From Streptomyces sp. CB01580 (GTDB taxonomy: Bacteria; Actinomycetota; Actinomycetes; Streptomycetales; Streptomycetaceae): 64,000 bases of DNA. Position numbers and translations under genes: made by a program. The notes below the pieces were generated by a model. That model had not been told where the DNA came from and did not search any database. It worked only from the letters and a program-made list of their open reading frames with translations. Positions 57,691 to 64,000 of this stretch are shown in pieces. The stretch spans positions 124,001-188,000 of the forward strand of contig NZ_LIXJ01000007.1 in assembly GCF_001905795.1 (NCBI RefSeq), written 5' to 3'. Each line of letters starts with the position of its first letter. Positions within the stretch are counted from its first letter, which is position 1.

Positions 57691-58115
57691 GGGGTCATCG
57701 TCCCCGGTAGCGCGACGAGTTGGCCAGGGCGGAATAGGACGGTGGCGGTGCCGTCGTGTGGAGGGAGAGTGGTCAGAGCCCGGCGACGATGATGAAAGGT
57801 GGGCCAAGTGGCAGGTCGGACGGTGAGGATGGGGCCGTCGTCGACTTTGGAGTCGCGGATGTGGACGGCGGCGGGGTGGGCTGCCGCCTCGACGTAATCG
57901 CCGCCTTGGCCGGTGCTGTAGCTGGACTTGAACCAGGCCAGGGGGTGGGGCGGGGCGCCGGGTGGCGCCCCCTCCGCGGAGCCCGTGGCGGCCGCACTCC
58001 CGGATGCCTCGGGGCCGCCGCCGGCCGTGCAGCCGGTTGCCGACATGGCCACGACGGCAACGGCCACCCATGCTGGACCTGGCCTCATCAGCAACGATTC
58101 ACTTGCTTTCCCCAT
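57684..58115 (-). CDS. DUF397-domain protein with lipoprotein-like signal, probably frameshifted at its end
   Basis: The product starts with a signal sequence and lipobox-like SATGC, then a Gly/Ala/Pro linker, then a DUF397 domain (WFKSSYSTGQGGDYVEAAA, VHIRDSKVDDGPILTV). DUF397 proteins are normally 60-90-residue cytoplasmic partners of WhiJ-type regulators, so the signal is unusual. After RPATW the frame differs from the family ending; a one-base shift gives PPFIIVAGL and a stop, like the sister gene at 59197. The 30 extra residues are therefore probably out of frame. An ATG at 58148 lies inside the promoter, so 58115 is preferred. Confidence 0.62.
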   Translation of the reverse strand: MGKASESLLMRPGPAWVAVAVVAMSATGCTAGGGPEASGSAAATGSAEGAPPGAPPHPLAWFKSSYSTGQGGDYVEAAAHPAAVHIRDSKVDDGPILTVRPATWPTFHHRRRALTTLPPHDGTATVLFRPGQLVALPGTMTPY

Positions 58116-58129
58116 CTCACATGTATGCG

Positions 58130-58158
58130 ATTTTAAAAATATGCACACGCAAGGTCAG
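58130..58158 (-). promoter_or_regulatory. Promoter of the DUF397 lipoprotein gene
   Basis: On the minus strand CTGACC (58158-58153) and TAAAAT (58135-58130) are 17 bases apart, four and five of six matches to the consensus. The -10 box ends 15 bases before the ATG at 58115, which allows only a very short leader. The remaining 58159-58480 stretch shows nothing gene-like. Confidence 0.6.
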
Positions 58159-58497
58159 TGCGGCTGCGCATTTTGAGTAACGGTCGGCAGCAGATGTGCG
58201 TAAAGGCCCGACTGGTTCGTAGGGCGAAGATGGCTGCGCCTTTCGCCCCCTCGCCCATGCTGCCAGAGAAAAAGAACGGTATCACCAGGAGAGCTTTGAA
58301 AGACGGCGATCAATGAGAATCCAAGCAGTAGTGGAAGTCGGGTAATTAACCTCAATCTGTGCGATTCTGCTTCGGGATGGTGGGCGTGGCGCGCTCGACG
58401 GTGGCGGTGCGCGCTGCCTGCGGTTCCTGCTCGGTGACGTATCGCGCAGTCGGCTCGGAGCCGTTGGAGTGCGCGTTCCGGGATAGGCTGGCATTCC

Positions 58498-59133
58498 ATG
58501 GCAATAAGCACCGCGCTGTGGTCCTTCGCCCTCGTCGTAGGGCTCCTCACCCTCACTCCCGGCCTCGACACGGCCCTCATCCTGCGTACCGCCGGCCTGG
58601 GCCGCAGGACCCGGGCATGGGGGGTCGTCCTCGGGATTCAGACCGGAACCCTCATCTGGGGCGCTCTCACCTCCCTCGGGGTGACCGCCCTGCTCACCGC
58701 TTCGCACGTCGCCTACGAGATCCTGCGCTGGGCCGGTGTCGCCTACCTGCTCTGGATGGCCGTCCGCATGATCCGCGACACCTTCCGCCAGGAGCGGCCC
58801 ACCATCGATCCGGCCGAGGCCCGTGCCGGAGTCGACACATTGGTCGGGGGATGGCGACAAGGCACGGTGACCAACTTGCTCAACCCGAAGATGGGCGTCT
58901 TCTACGTCGCCATCCTGCCCCAGTTCATCCCGGCGGGTGCGCCGCATTTCTCGATGGGGCTGCTGCTGACCGTCGTTCACATCGTGCTGGGGCTGATCTG
59001 GTCGGGTGTCCTGATCGCCTCCGCGACCGCACTGAGCGCGTGGCTGCGCAAACCCGGTGCGCGCAAGATCCTCGATCGTGTCACCGGCACCGTCATCGGG
59101 GTCTTCGCGCTGCGACTGGGGCTCAGCGACTGA
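58498..59133 (+). CDS. LysE/RhtB-family amino acid exporter
   Basis: The 211-residue protein has six hydrophobic helices and LysE signatures: TPGLDTALILRTAGLGRRTR, GIQTGTLIWGALTSLGV and FRQGT-like WRQGTVTNLLNPKMGVFYV. It should export an amino acid or related compound by proton exchange. A TAGGCT -10 box at 58484-58489 lies only nine bases before the ATG and no ribosome site exists, so translation from a leaderless mRNA is likely. Confidence 0.9.
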   Translation: MAISTALWSFALVVGLLTLTPGLDTALILRTAGLGRRTRAWGVVLGIQTGTLIWGALTSLGVTALLTASHVAYEILRWAGVAYLLWMAVRMIRDTFRQERPTIDPAEARAGVDTLVGGWRQGTVTNLLNPKMGVFYVAILPQFIPAGAPHFSMGLLLTVVHIVLGLIWSGVLIASATALSAWLRKPGARKILDRVTGTVIGVFALRLGLSD

Positions 59134-59196
59134 CGGGGCGTCCCTGCACATTCACCGGTGCCTCGACCCGAACAGCGGGCCGAGGGCGGTGGGTTG

Positions 59197-59460
59197 TCAG
59201 GCGGTGGCTGTGATGAAGGCGATCCAGGTGGTGGGCTGGACGGTGAGGATCGGGCCGCCCACGACCTTGGAATCACGGATGTGCACGGCGGCGGGGTGGG
59301 CGGCCACCTCGACGCAGTCGCCGCCCTGGGGGCTGCTGTAGCTGGACTTGCGCCAGTCGTAGGCGACTTCGATGCAGTTGCCGCCCTGGTCGGTGCTGTA
59401 GCTGGACTTGAACCAGGCCAGGGCGGTGGTACGGGGAGCCGGGTGTGCTGCGCGGGTCAT
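59197..59460 (-). CDS. DUF397 protein with internally duplicated N-half
   Basis: The 87-residue protein has two copies of the DUF397 opening motif: WFKSSYSTDQGGNCIEVA and WRKSSYSSPQGGDCVEVA, about 62 bases apart in DNA, then a single ending VHIRDSKVVGGPILTVQ. Such proteins act with WhiJ-type regulators in Streptomyces development. The ATG overlaps the stop of the upstream regulator gene by four bases, so the two are coupled. Confidence 0.85.
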   Translation of the reverse strand: MTRAAHPAPRTTALAWFKSSYSTDQGGNCIEVAYDWRKSSYSSPQGGDCVEVAAHPAAVHIRDSKVVGGPILTVQPTTWIAFITATA

Positions 59461-60278
59461 TTCTCTCCAAGCAGTTCGTCCAGTAGGCGCGCGCTCTTCT
59501 CGACGGAGAGCGCCTGCGATCGAAGCATCCCATATTTCTGCTGGAGCACACTGACGTCGTCGGGGTCCTCGTGCAGGTAACTGGTCAGTTGCCCCTCGAC
59601 ATAAGCGAGATGGTCATGGTCAGGGGTCTCCAACAGCACCATGGGCCCCGACAGCCCGGCATGCCTCGGGAGTTTCATCGGCATGATCTGGAGCCCCAGG
59701 AAGGGGAGTTCCATGCAGCGGCGCAAGTGTTCGATCTGTCCTCGCATTATGGCGGGGTCCCCGATCTCGCTGCGGAGGATGCTCTCCTCCAGGATGAAGT
59801 GCAGCATGGGACGGGGCTTGCGTTGCAGGAGCCTCTGCCGGTCGAGCCGGGCTGCCACCCACTCTTCCTGTTCGTCCTCTTCGAGGGGTGGATAGAGGCA
59901 GGAGAAGAGGAACCGGATGTACTCCTCGATCTGGAGCAGGCCCGGTACAGCCTGGCTCTCGTACGACAGCAGCGTCAGCGCATCCTGCTCATAGTCGATG
60001 AAGTCCTGTACGAACGCCGGGAACCGTTCCTTCTTCGGCACCCTCGCCACCGCGACCTGCAACACCCCCTTCGTCTCCGGCAGTTCGTCCAACTGGACCG
60101 CGAAGTCCGCCTGTAGCGGCCTGCGCCCCTGTTCGACCGACGCGATCGTCTCCTCGCCCACGCAGCACCGGTCCGCCAGTGCCGCCTGCGTCATCCGTGC
60201 CGCCTTGCGGAACGTCGCCAACTGGGCGCCGATCAGGTGCCAGGACGTGATCCGCTTGTTCCTCTTTGCCGAGTGCAT
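59457..60278 (-). CDS. WhiJ-like XRE regulator with DUF5753 domain
   Basis: The 273-residue protein has an N-terminal XRE helix-turn-helix (FRKAARMTQAALADRCCVGE, then TIASVEQGRRP) and the C-terminal DUF5753 sensor region (YESQAVPGLLQIEEYIRFLF, LHFILEESILRSEIG, GPMVLLETPDHDHLAYVEGQ). In Streptomyces such proteins form a module with a DUF397 protein and an RsbW-like ATPase; exactly these lie on either side. GGAGAGG precedes the ATG. A palindrome upstream may be its operator. Confidence 0.92.
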   Translation of the reverse strand: MHSAKRNKRITSWHLIGAQLATFRKAARMTQAALADRCCVGEETIASVEQGRRPLQADFAVQLDELPETKGVLQVAVARVPKKERFPAFVQDFIDYEQDALTLLSYESQAVPGLLQIEEYIRFLFSCLYPPLEEDEQEEWVAARLDRQRLLQRKPRPMLHFILEESILRSEIGDPAIMRGQIEHLRRCMELPFLGLQIMPMKLPRHAGLSGPMVLLETPDHDHLAYVEGQLTSYLHEDPDDVSVLQQKYGMLRSQALSVEKSARLLDELLGEK

Positions 60279-60322
60279 GGATTGCCTCTCCCCGTTGTGA
60301 AACCCGTATGACCCGTCAGAAG

Positions 60323-60343
60323 CCGTACGTGTGCGACGTACGG
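60323..60343. promoter_or_regulatory. CCGTACG-N7-CGTACGG inverted repeat
   Basis: Two perfect 7-base arms lie in the 111-base divergent gap between the WhiJ-like gene and the RsbW-like gene. A weaker TCACAC/GTGTGA pair lies at 60346-60351 and 60374-60379. Both are candidates for binding by the WhiJ-like regulator. Confidence 0.55.
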
Positions 60344-60389
60344 CCTCACACGCTGATCAAAGCTGGTGACTTTGTGTGACCTTGGTGGT

Positions 60390-60809
60390 GTGAATGAGGT
60401 AAATCAACTCCCGTACTCCTGCACGTCGTTCCACAGTCGTGAGCGGCGATCCGTGCCGCTCGTACGGCGGTTCGTACGCAAGGCGCTCGTCGACTGGGCG
60501 TGCGAGTCCCGTGCCGACGACGTGTTGCTCTGCGTGAGCGAACTCGTCACCAACGCCCTGCTGCACGGCGTCCCACCCGGGCGGGGGTACCAGGTGAGCA
60601 TGCAGCTGGAACCGACGGACGACATCCTGCGCGTCAAGGTCCACGACAGCGGCGACGGGAAGGTCGGTCCGGCCGATGCGGCCCCGGAGCCCGACGCGGA
60701 AGGCGGGCGGGGGCTGCTGCTGGTGGCGGCGCTCGCGGACAAGTGGGGCGTGGGGGAGCGGAACCCCGGCAAGGTGGTGTGGTGCGAGTTCGCGGTGCGC
60801 GGCCGGTGA
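60390..60809 (+). CDS. RsbW-like ATP-binding (HATPase_c) regulatory protein
   Basis: The protein (139 aa from GTG 60390) has the anti-sigma-factor kinase fold: VLLCVSELVTNALLHGVPPG (N box), VKVHDSGDG (G1 box) and GGRGLLLVAALADKWGV (G2 box). It may phosphorylate an antagonist protein or bind a sigma factor; no antagonist gene is adjacent. An in-frame GTG at 60366 would add eight residues; neither start has a clear ribosome site. It completes the WhiJ/DUF397/kinase module with the divergent genes. Confidence 0.88.
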   Translation: MNEVNQLPYSCTSFHSRERRSVPLVRRFVRKALVDWACESRADDVLLCVSELVTNALLHGVPPGRGYQVSMQLEPTDDILRVKVHDSGDGKVGPADAAPEPDAEGGRGLLLVAALADKWGVGERNPGKVVWCEFAVRGR

Positions 60810-60954
60810 TTCCCTCCGGTTGGCCCGCTCCGAGAGGGGCACAGAACCGGAAATACCAGAGTGGCGGGTCCTACCGGTTTCGGTCGTGCGTCGGTTATTT
60901 CTGGGACAGCGGCCCTCGACGGGTCGTTCCCGTGGAAGTGGAAGGAACCCGGCC

Positions 60955-61824
60955 GTGGACGACTGGTACGTGGACGATCGCTGCACCAACTGCGACGTCG
61001 CCCGGCAATTCGCGCCCGACCTGATCGTCGAGGAGGACAGGACATCGCGGATCCTGCGGCAACCGGACGACGAGGCGGAGGCGCGGCGCTTACATGCCGC
61101 CGCCTTCGCCTGTCACACCCGCTCGATCCGTCCCGCGTCGGGGCGGATCGACCCGGCACTCGACCCGTTCCCGATGGCGCTGGACGACGGCGTACTGGTC
61201 TGCGGGCACAACTCCCGGCGCACCGCCGGCGCGAACTCCTACCTCCTCCTTCGGCCCTCGGGCACGGTCATGATGGTCGACACCCCGCGCTGGAGCCCCG
61301 GACTCGCCGAGCGGTACGCGGCATCGGGCCCCGTCACCGACGTGCTGCTCACCCATCGCGACCACGTCGCGCACGGGCGGCGCTACGCCGATCACTTCGG
61401 TGCCCGGCTGTGGATCCACGAAGGCGACCTCGACGCGGTACCGGACGCGGACCAGGTGATCCGGGGGCTCGACCCCGTCGAGATCGGTGAGGGCGTCACC
61501 GCCCATCCGCTGCCCGGCCACACCCGGGGCAGTGTGCTCTACCTCGCGGACGACCGGTACTGCTTCAGCGGTGACAGCTTCTACTGGTCGCGCACGACCG
61601 GTGATCTCGAAGTCGCGGAGAGCGTGACCTGGTACTCCATCGAGGTACTGGCTGCCTCCCTGGCCCGGACGGCCGGGCATCTGCGGTTCGAGTGGGTGCT
61701 GCCGGGGCACGGCGACCGGTGCCGGCTGGACGCCGACGAGATGTCCCGGCGGCTGTGCGCGTTGGCGGAACGCACGGGGTCGTTGCGGCCCCGGCCGATC
61801 GACTTCACCGCCCTCCGCTGGTGA
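60955..61824 (+). CDS. Metallo-beta-lactamase-fold hydrolase with ferredoxin-like N-terminus
   Basis: The 289-residue protein begins with a short Cys motif (VDDRCTNCDVARQFAPDLI and, later, AFACHTRS) that resembles half of a 4Fe-4S ferredoxin. It continues with an MBL domain: LLTHRDHVAHG (metal ligands), HPLPGHTRGSVLYL, YCFSGDSFYW and WVLPGHGDR. The substrate is unknown. The first metal motif departs from HxHxDH but fits the THRDH subgroup. GGAAGGAA lies at proper spacing before GTG 60955. Confidence 0.83.
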   Translation: MDDWYVDDRCTNCDVARQFAPDLIVEEDRTSRILRQPDDEAEARRLHAAAFACHTRSIRPASGRIDPALDPFPMALDDGVLVCGHNSRRTAGANSYLLLRPSGTVMMVDTPRWSPGLAERYAASGPVTDVLLTHRDHVAHGRRYADHFGARLWIHEGDLDAVPDADQVIRGLDPVEIGEGVTAHPLPGHTRGSVLYLADDRYCFSGDSFYWSRTTGDLEVAESVTWYSIEVLAASLARTAGHLRFEWVLPGHGDRCRLDADEMSRRLCALAERTGSLRPRPIDFTALRW

Positions 61825-61900
61825 GCAGGGCTTGTCGGCGGCCGATCGAGGAGGTGGTGGGCGTGGTGTTGCCGTCTGCCCGGTCGTGCCACCCGCCATC

Positions 61901-62052
61901 CACGTAAAGCGGTTGTGGACTGGAGCACGGGGGCGCCCCGCCCCGTGCCGATGGCGCCGTTCGCGTGGCGGACGGTCCGGCATCGTGCCCCCGGGTACTG
62001 GTCACGTTCCGTCACTTGGACTTACGTATCGCGGTTGTTGGACTGGAGCACG
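61901..62052 (+). repeat. Direct repeat pair before the GH101 gene
   Basis: GCGGTTGTGGACTGGAGCAC (from 61909) recurs with one inserted T at 62031-62052; the similarity extends left over an ACGTA. The two copies are 122 bases apart in the 282-base gap between the MBL gene and the GH101 gene and may bind a regulator of the latter. The gap shows no coding sequence. Confidence 0.7.
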
Positions 62053-62106
62053 CGGAGTCGTCGCAGGTCATTGACGGTGTCCGGGCGCGGGGACTACGCA
62101 GTGCAC

Positions 62107-64000
62107 ATGTCGCGAAGATTCACTTCGGCGGGCGCTACAGCCGCCGCCTCAGCCGCAGTACTGGCGTTGGTGGGAACCGCTCTCCCCGCCACGGCCTTCG
62201 CCGCCCCCTCACCCGTCGCGGCCTTCGCCGCCGACTCACCTGCCGCGGCCGAGACGGCGGACGTACCGGCGGACGCCGCCGTCATCGCCTCCGCGCAGCT
62301 GTCCGTCGCCGTCGCCGACGACTTCCCGCGCGTCCTGGCGTACACCGACAGGTCCAGCGGGGCCCGGCTGCTCGGCAGCACCCGGCCGGTCACGTCCGTC
62401 ACGCTCGACGGCACCCCGCACCCCGTACGGCTCAAGAGCTCGCCCCGTGTCACCGGTACGACCGCGCGCTACACGCTGACCTTCCCCGACCTGCCCGGCG
62501 TCGAGATCGACGCCTCGCTCTCCGTCTCCGGACGTGCCACCACCTTCAGGATCACGGCCGTCCGCGACACCGGCGCGCACCGCGTCGGGACCATCGAGAT
62601 ACCCGGCCACGACCTGGTCTCCGTCGGCTCCGCCGACACCGGCGCGGCCACCGCCTTCACCCGGCTCGACACCGACTCCACCCGGACCGCCGACGTCTTC
62701 GCCCCGGTCACCGCCGACACCGCCCCGGACGCGGCGCCCGTCGGGGCCTCGTACGCGATCGTCAACACCGGCTCGCTCGCCGCCGCCGTCGAGTCCAACT
62801 CCTCGTACGACAAGCCCTCCGGGGCCACCGGCGGTGACGACGCCCGGTTCTGGCACCAGGCCCGCAAGGACGGGGACGGGGACGGGGAAGGCGGCAGGAT
62901 CCGGGTCGGCGTCTGGTCCGGTCAGTGGACCTACCGGGGCGAGGGCGCGCCGAAGCCGGAGAGCGGCGACGACCTGCCCTGGGCGAAGGTCGTCGTCACG
63001 CCCGACGCCAACGGCGACCGCAGGGTCGACTGGCAGGACGGTGCCATCGCGTTCCGGACCATCGGCATCACCGCGCCCGGCAGCGAGGACACCCCGGACC
63101 GGGTCATCACCCACATCCCGTTCAACTTCGCCAGCCAGGCCACCCACCCCTTCCTGCGCACGCTCGACGACGTCAAGCGGATCTCGCTCGCGACCGACGG
63201 GCTCGGGCAGTTGGCGGTGCTCAAGGGGTACGCCTCGGAGGGGCACGACTCCGCCCACCCCGACTACGGCGGCGACTACAACGAGCGCGCCGGGGGCCTG
63301 AAGGACCTCAACTCCCTTCTGAGGAAGGGAAAGAAGTGGGGTGCGACCTTCGGCGTCCACGTCAACGCCACGGAGGCGTACCCGGAGGCCAGGGAGTTCG
63401 ACGAGCAGCTCGTCGACAAGAACAGGCCCGGCTGGAACTGGCTGGGCCAGAGCTACTACATCGACCAGCGCCGCGACCTCAACAGCGGTGACCTGGCCCG
63501 GCGCTTCCAGCAGCTGCGCGACGAGACCGACCGCAACCTGGGCTTCCTCTACATCGACGTCTACTACACGCACGGCTGGATCGCGGACAAGACCCTCCAG
63601 ATCCTGCGGAAGCAGGGGTGGAACGTCGGCAGCGAGTGGTCCGACAAGTTCGAGCGCGGCACCCTCTGGTCGCACTGGGCCAACGACCTCGACTACGGCG
63701 GCGCCACCAACAAGGGCCTCAACTCGAAGATCATCCGCTTCATACGCAACGGCGAGCGGGACACCTGGAACAACGATCCGGTCCTCGGGCAGACCGCCAT
63801 CGCCGAGTTCGAGGGCTGGACCGGCGAGACCGACTGGAACGCCTTCTACGCCAACGTCTGGCAGCGCGACCTGCCCGCCAAGTTCCTCCAGCAGCAGAGG
63901 ATCACGCGCTGGGAGGGGAACGACATCACCTTCACGGGCGGCCTTCGCGGCACGGTCGAGGACGGTCGGCGCACCTTCTACGACCACGGGCGCAAGGTCC
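62107..64000 (+). CDS. Endo-alpha-N-acetylgalactosaminidase, GH101 family, C-terminus outside the window
   Basis: The gene is open at the right edge, with 631 residues visible. It has a twin-arginine-like signal (MSRRFTSAGATAAASAAVLA) and the N-terminal beta-sandwich plus catalytic barrel of GH101. Motifs include LKGYASEGHDSAHPDYG, FLYIDVYYTHGW with candidate nucleophile Asp484, GSEWSDKFERG with candidate acid Glu510, and HWANDLDYGG. The enzyme releases the O-linked core-1 disaccharide from mucin-type glycoproteins; that is an uncommon activity for a soil organism. No strong ribosome site precedes ATG 62107; an in-frame GTG lies at 62101. Confidence 0.9.
   Translation, partial: MSRRFTSAGATAAASAAVLALVGTALPATAFAAPSPVAAFAADSPAAAETADVPADAAVIASAQLSVAVADDFPRVLAYTDRSSGARLLGSTRPVTSVTLDGTPHPVRLKSSPRVTGTTARYTLTFPDLPGVEIDASLSVSGRATTFRITAVRDTGAHRVGTIEIPGHDLVSVGSADTGAATAFTRLDTDSTRTADVFAPVTADTAPDAAPVGASYAIVNTGSLAAAVESNSSYDKPSGATGGDDARFWHQARKDGDGDGEGGRIRVGVWSGQWTYRGEGAPKPESGDDLPWAKVVVTPDANGDRRVDWQDGAIAFRTIGITAPGSEDTPDRVITHIPFNFASQATHPFLRTLDDVKRISLATDGLGQLAVLKGYASEGHDSAHPDYGGDYNERAGGLKDLNSLLRKGKKWGATFGVHVNATEAYPEAREFDEQLVDKNRPGWNWLGQSYYIDQRRDLNSGDLARRFQQLRDETDRNLGFLYIDVYYTHGWIADKTLQILRKQGWNVGSEWSDKFERGTLWSHWANDLDYGGATNKGLNSKIIRFIRNGERDTWNNDPVLGQTAIAEFEGWTGETDWNAFYANVWQRDLPAKFLQQQRITRWEGNDITFTGGLRGTVEDGRRTFYDHGRKV

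Overview
The window is high-GC chromosomal DNA from a Streptomyces or a very close actinomycete. The evidence is the strong G/C bias at third codon positions, frequent GTG starts with AGGAGG-type ribosome sites, overlapping ATGA/GTGA gene junctions, and a gene order (cdgC-like, ilvB, ilvN, ilvC, serA ... leuB, ilvE, ureAB, ureC, agmatine deiminase ... cimA) that belongs to the conserved Streptomyces core. No rRNA, tRNA, CRISPR array, integrase or replication origin was seen.

Bases 1-14.9 kb hold mostly single genes: a cut-off XRE regulator, a small zinc-ribbon-like protein, a secreted serine hydrolase and a secreted esterase, a large LuxR-type ATPase regulator, a PQQ-type sugar dehydrogenase lipoprotein, an aldo/keto reductase, a 2-hydroxyacid dehydrogenase, and a membrane GGDEF protein with a decayed EAL domain.

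Bases 14.9-20.5 kb carry branched-chain amino acid and serine synthesis: an ilv leader peptide with an attenuator, ilvB, ilvN, ilvC and serA. An accessory island follows (21.5-25.3 kb). It encodes a polymorphic toxin with a Flp-pilin-like membrane segment and a Tox-REase-5 nuclease end, its Imm52-type immunity protein, and a translationally coupled third protein. Then come proline catabolism (PucR regulator, proline dehydrogenase, P5C dehydrogenase), a nitroreductase and an AAC(2')-type acetyltransferase.

Bases 31.5-42.2 kb return to branched-chain metabolism (leuB, ilvE, cimA). Inside this stretch sits an accessory-free urease (gamma-beta fusion plus alpha) with a changed active-site flap, next to agmatine deiminase, a TetR regulator and an MHS-type transporter. 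cimA has its own leader with consecutive rare Ile codons, several mutually exclusive hairpins and an intrinsic terminator.

Bases 42.3-55.1 kb hold a secreted Gly-rich membrane protein, a multi-domain SpoIIE phosphatase, YceI, a small secreted M15-like protein, a YCII/PadR/glycosidase-like group, a rifamycin-response locus (RAE-like palindrome, internally deleted glycosyltransferase, helR) and a GH64 beta-1,3-glucanase.

Bases 55.2-58.1 kb are lower in GC and look like a decayed RHS toxin/immunity array. The right end has two DUF397 proteins, a WhiJ-like regulator, an RsbW-like kinase, a LysE exporter, a metallo-beta-lactamase-fold protein and the first part of a GH101 glycosidase that runs off the window.
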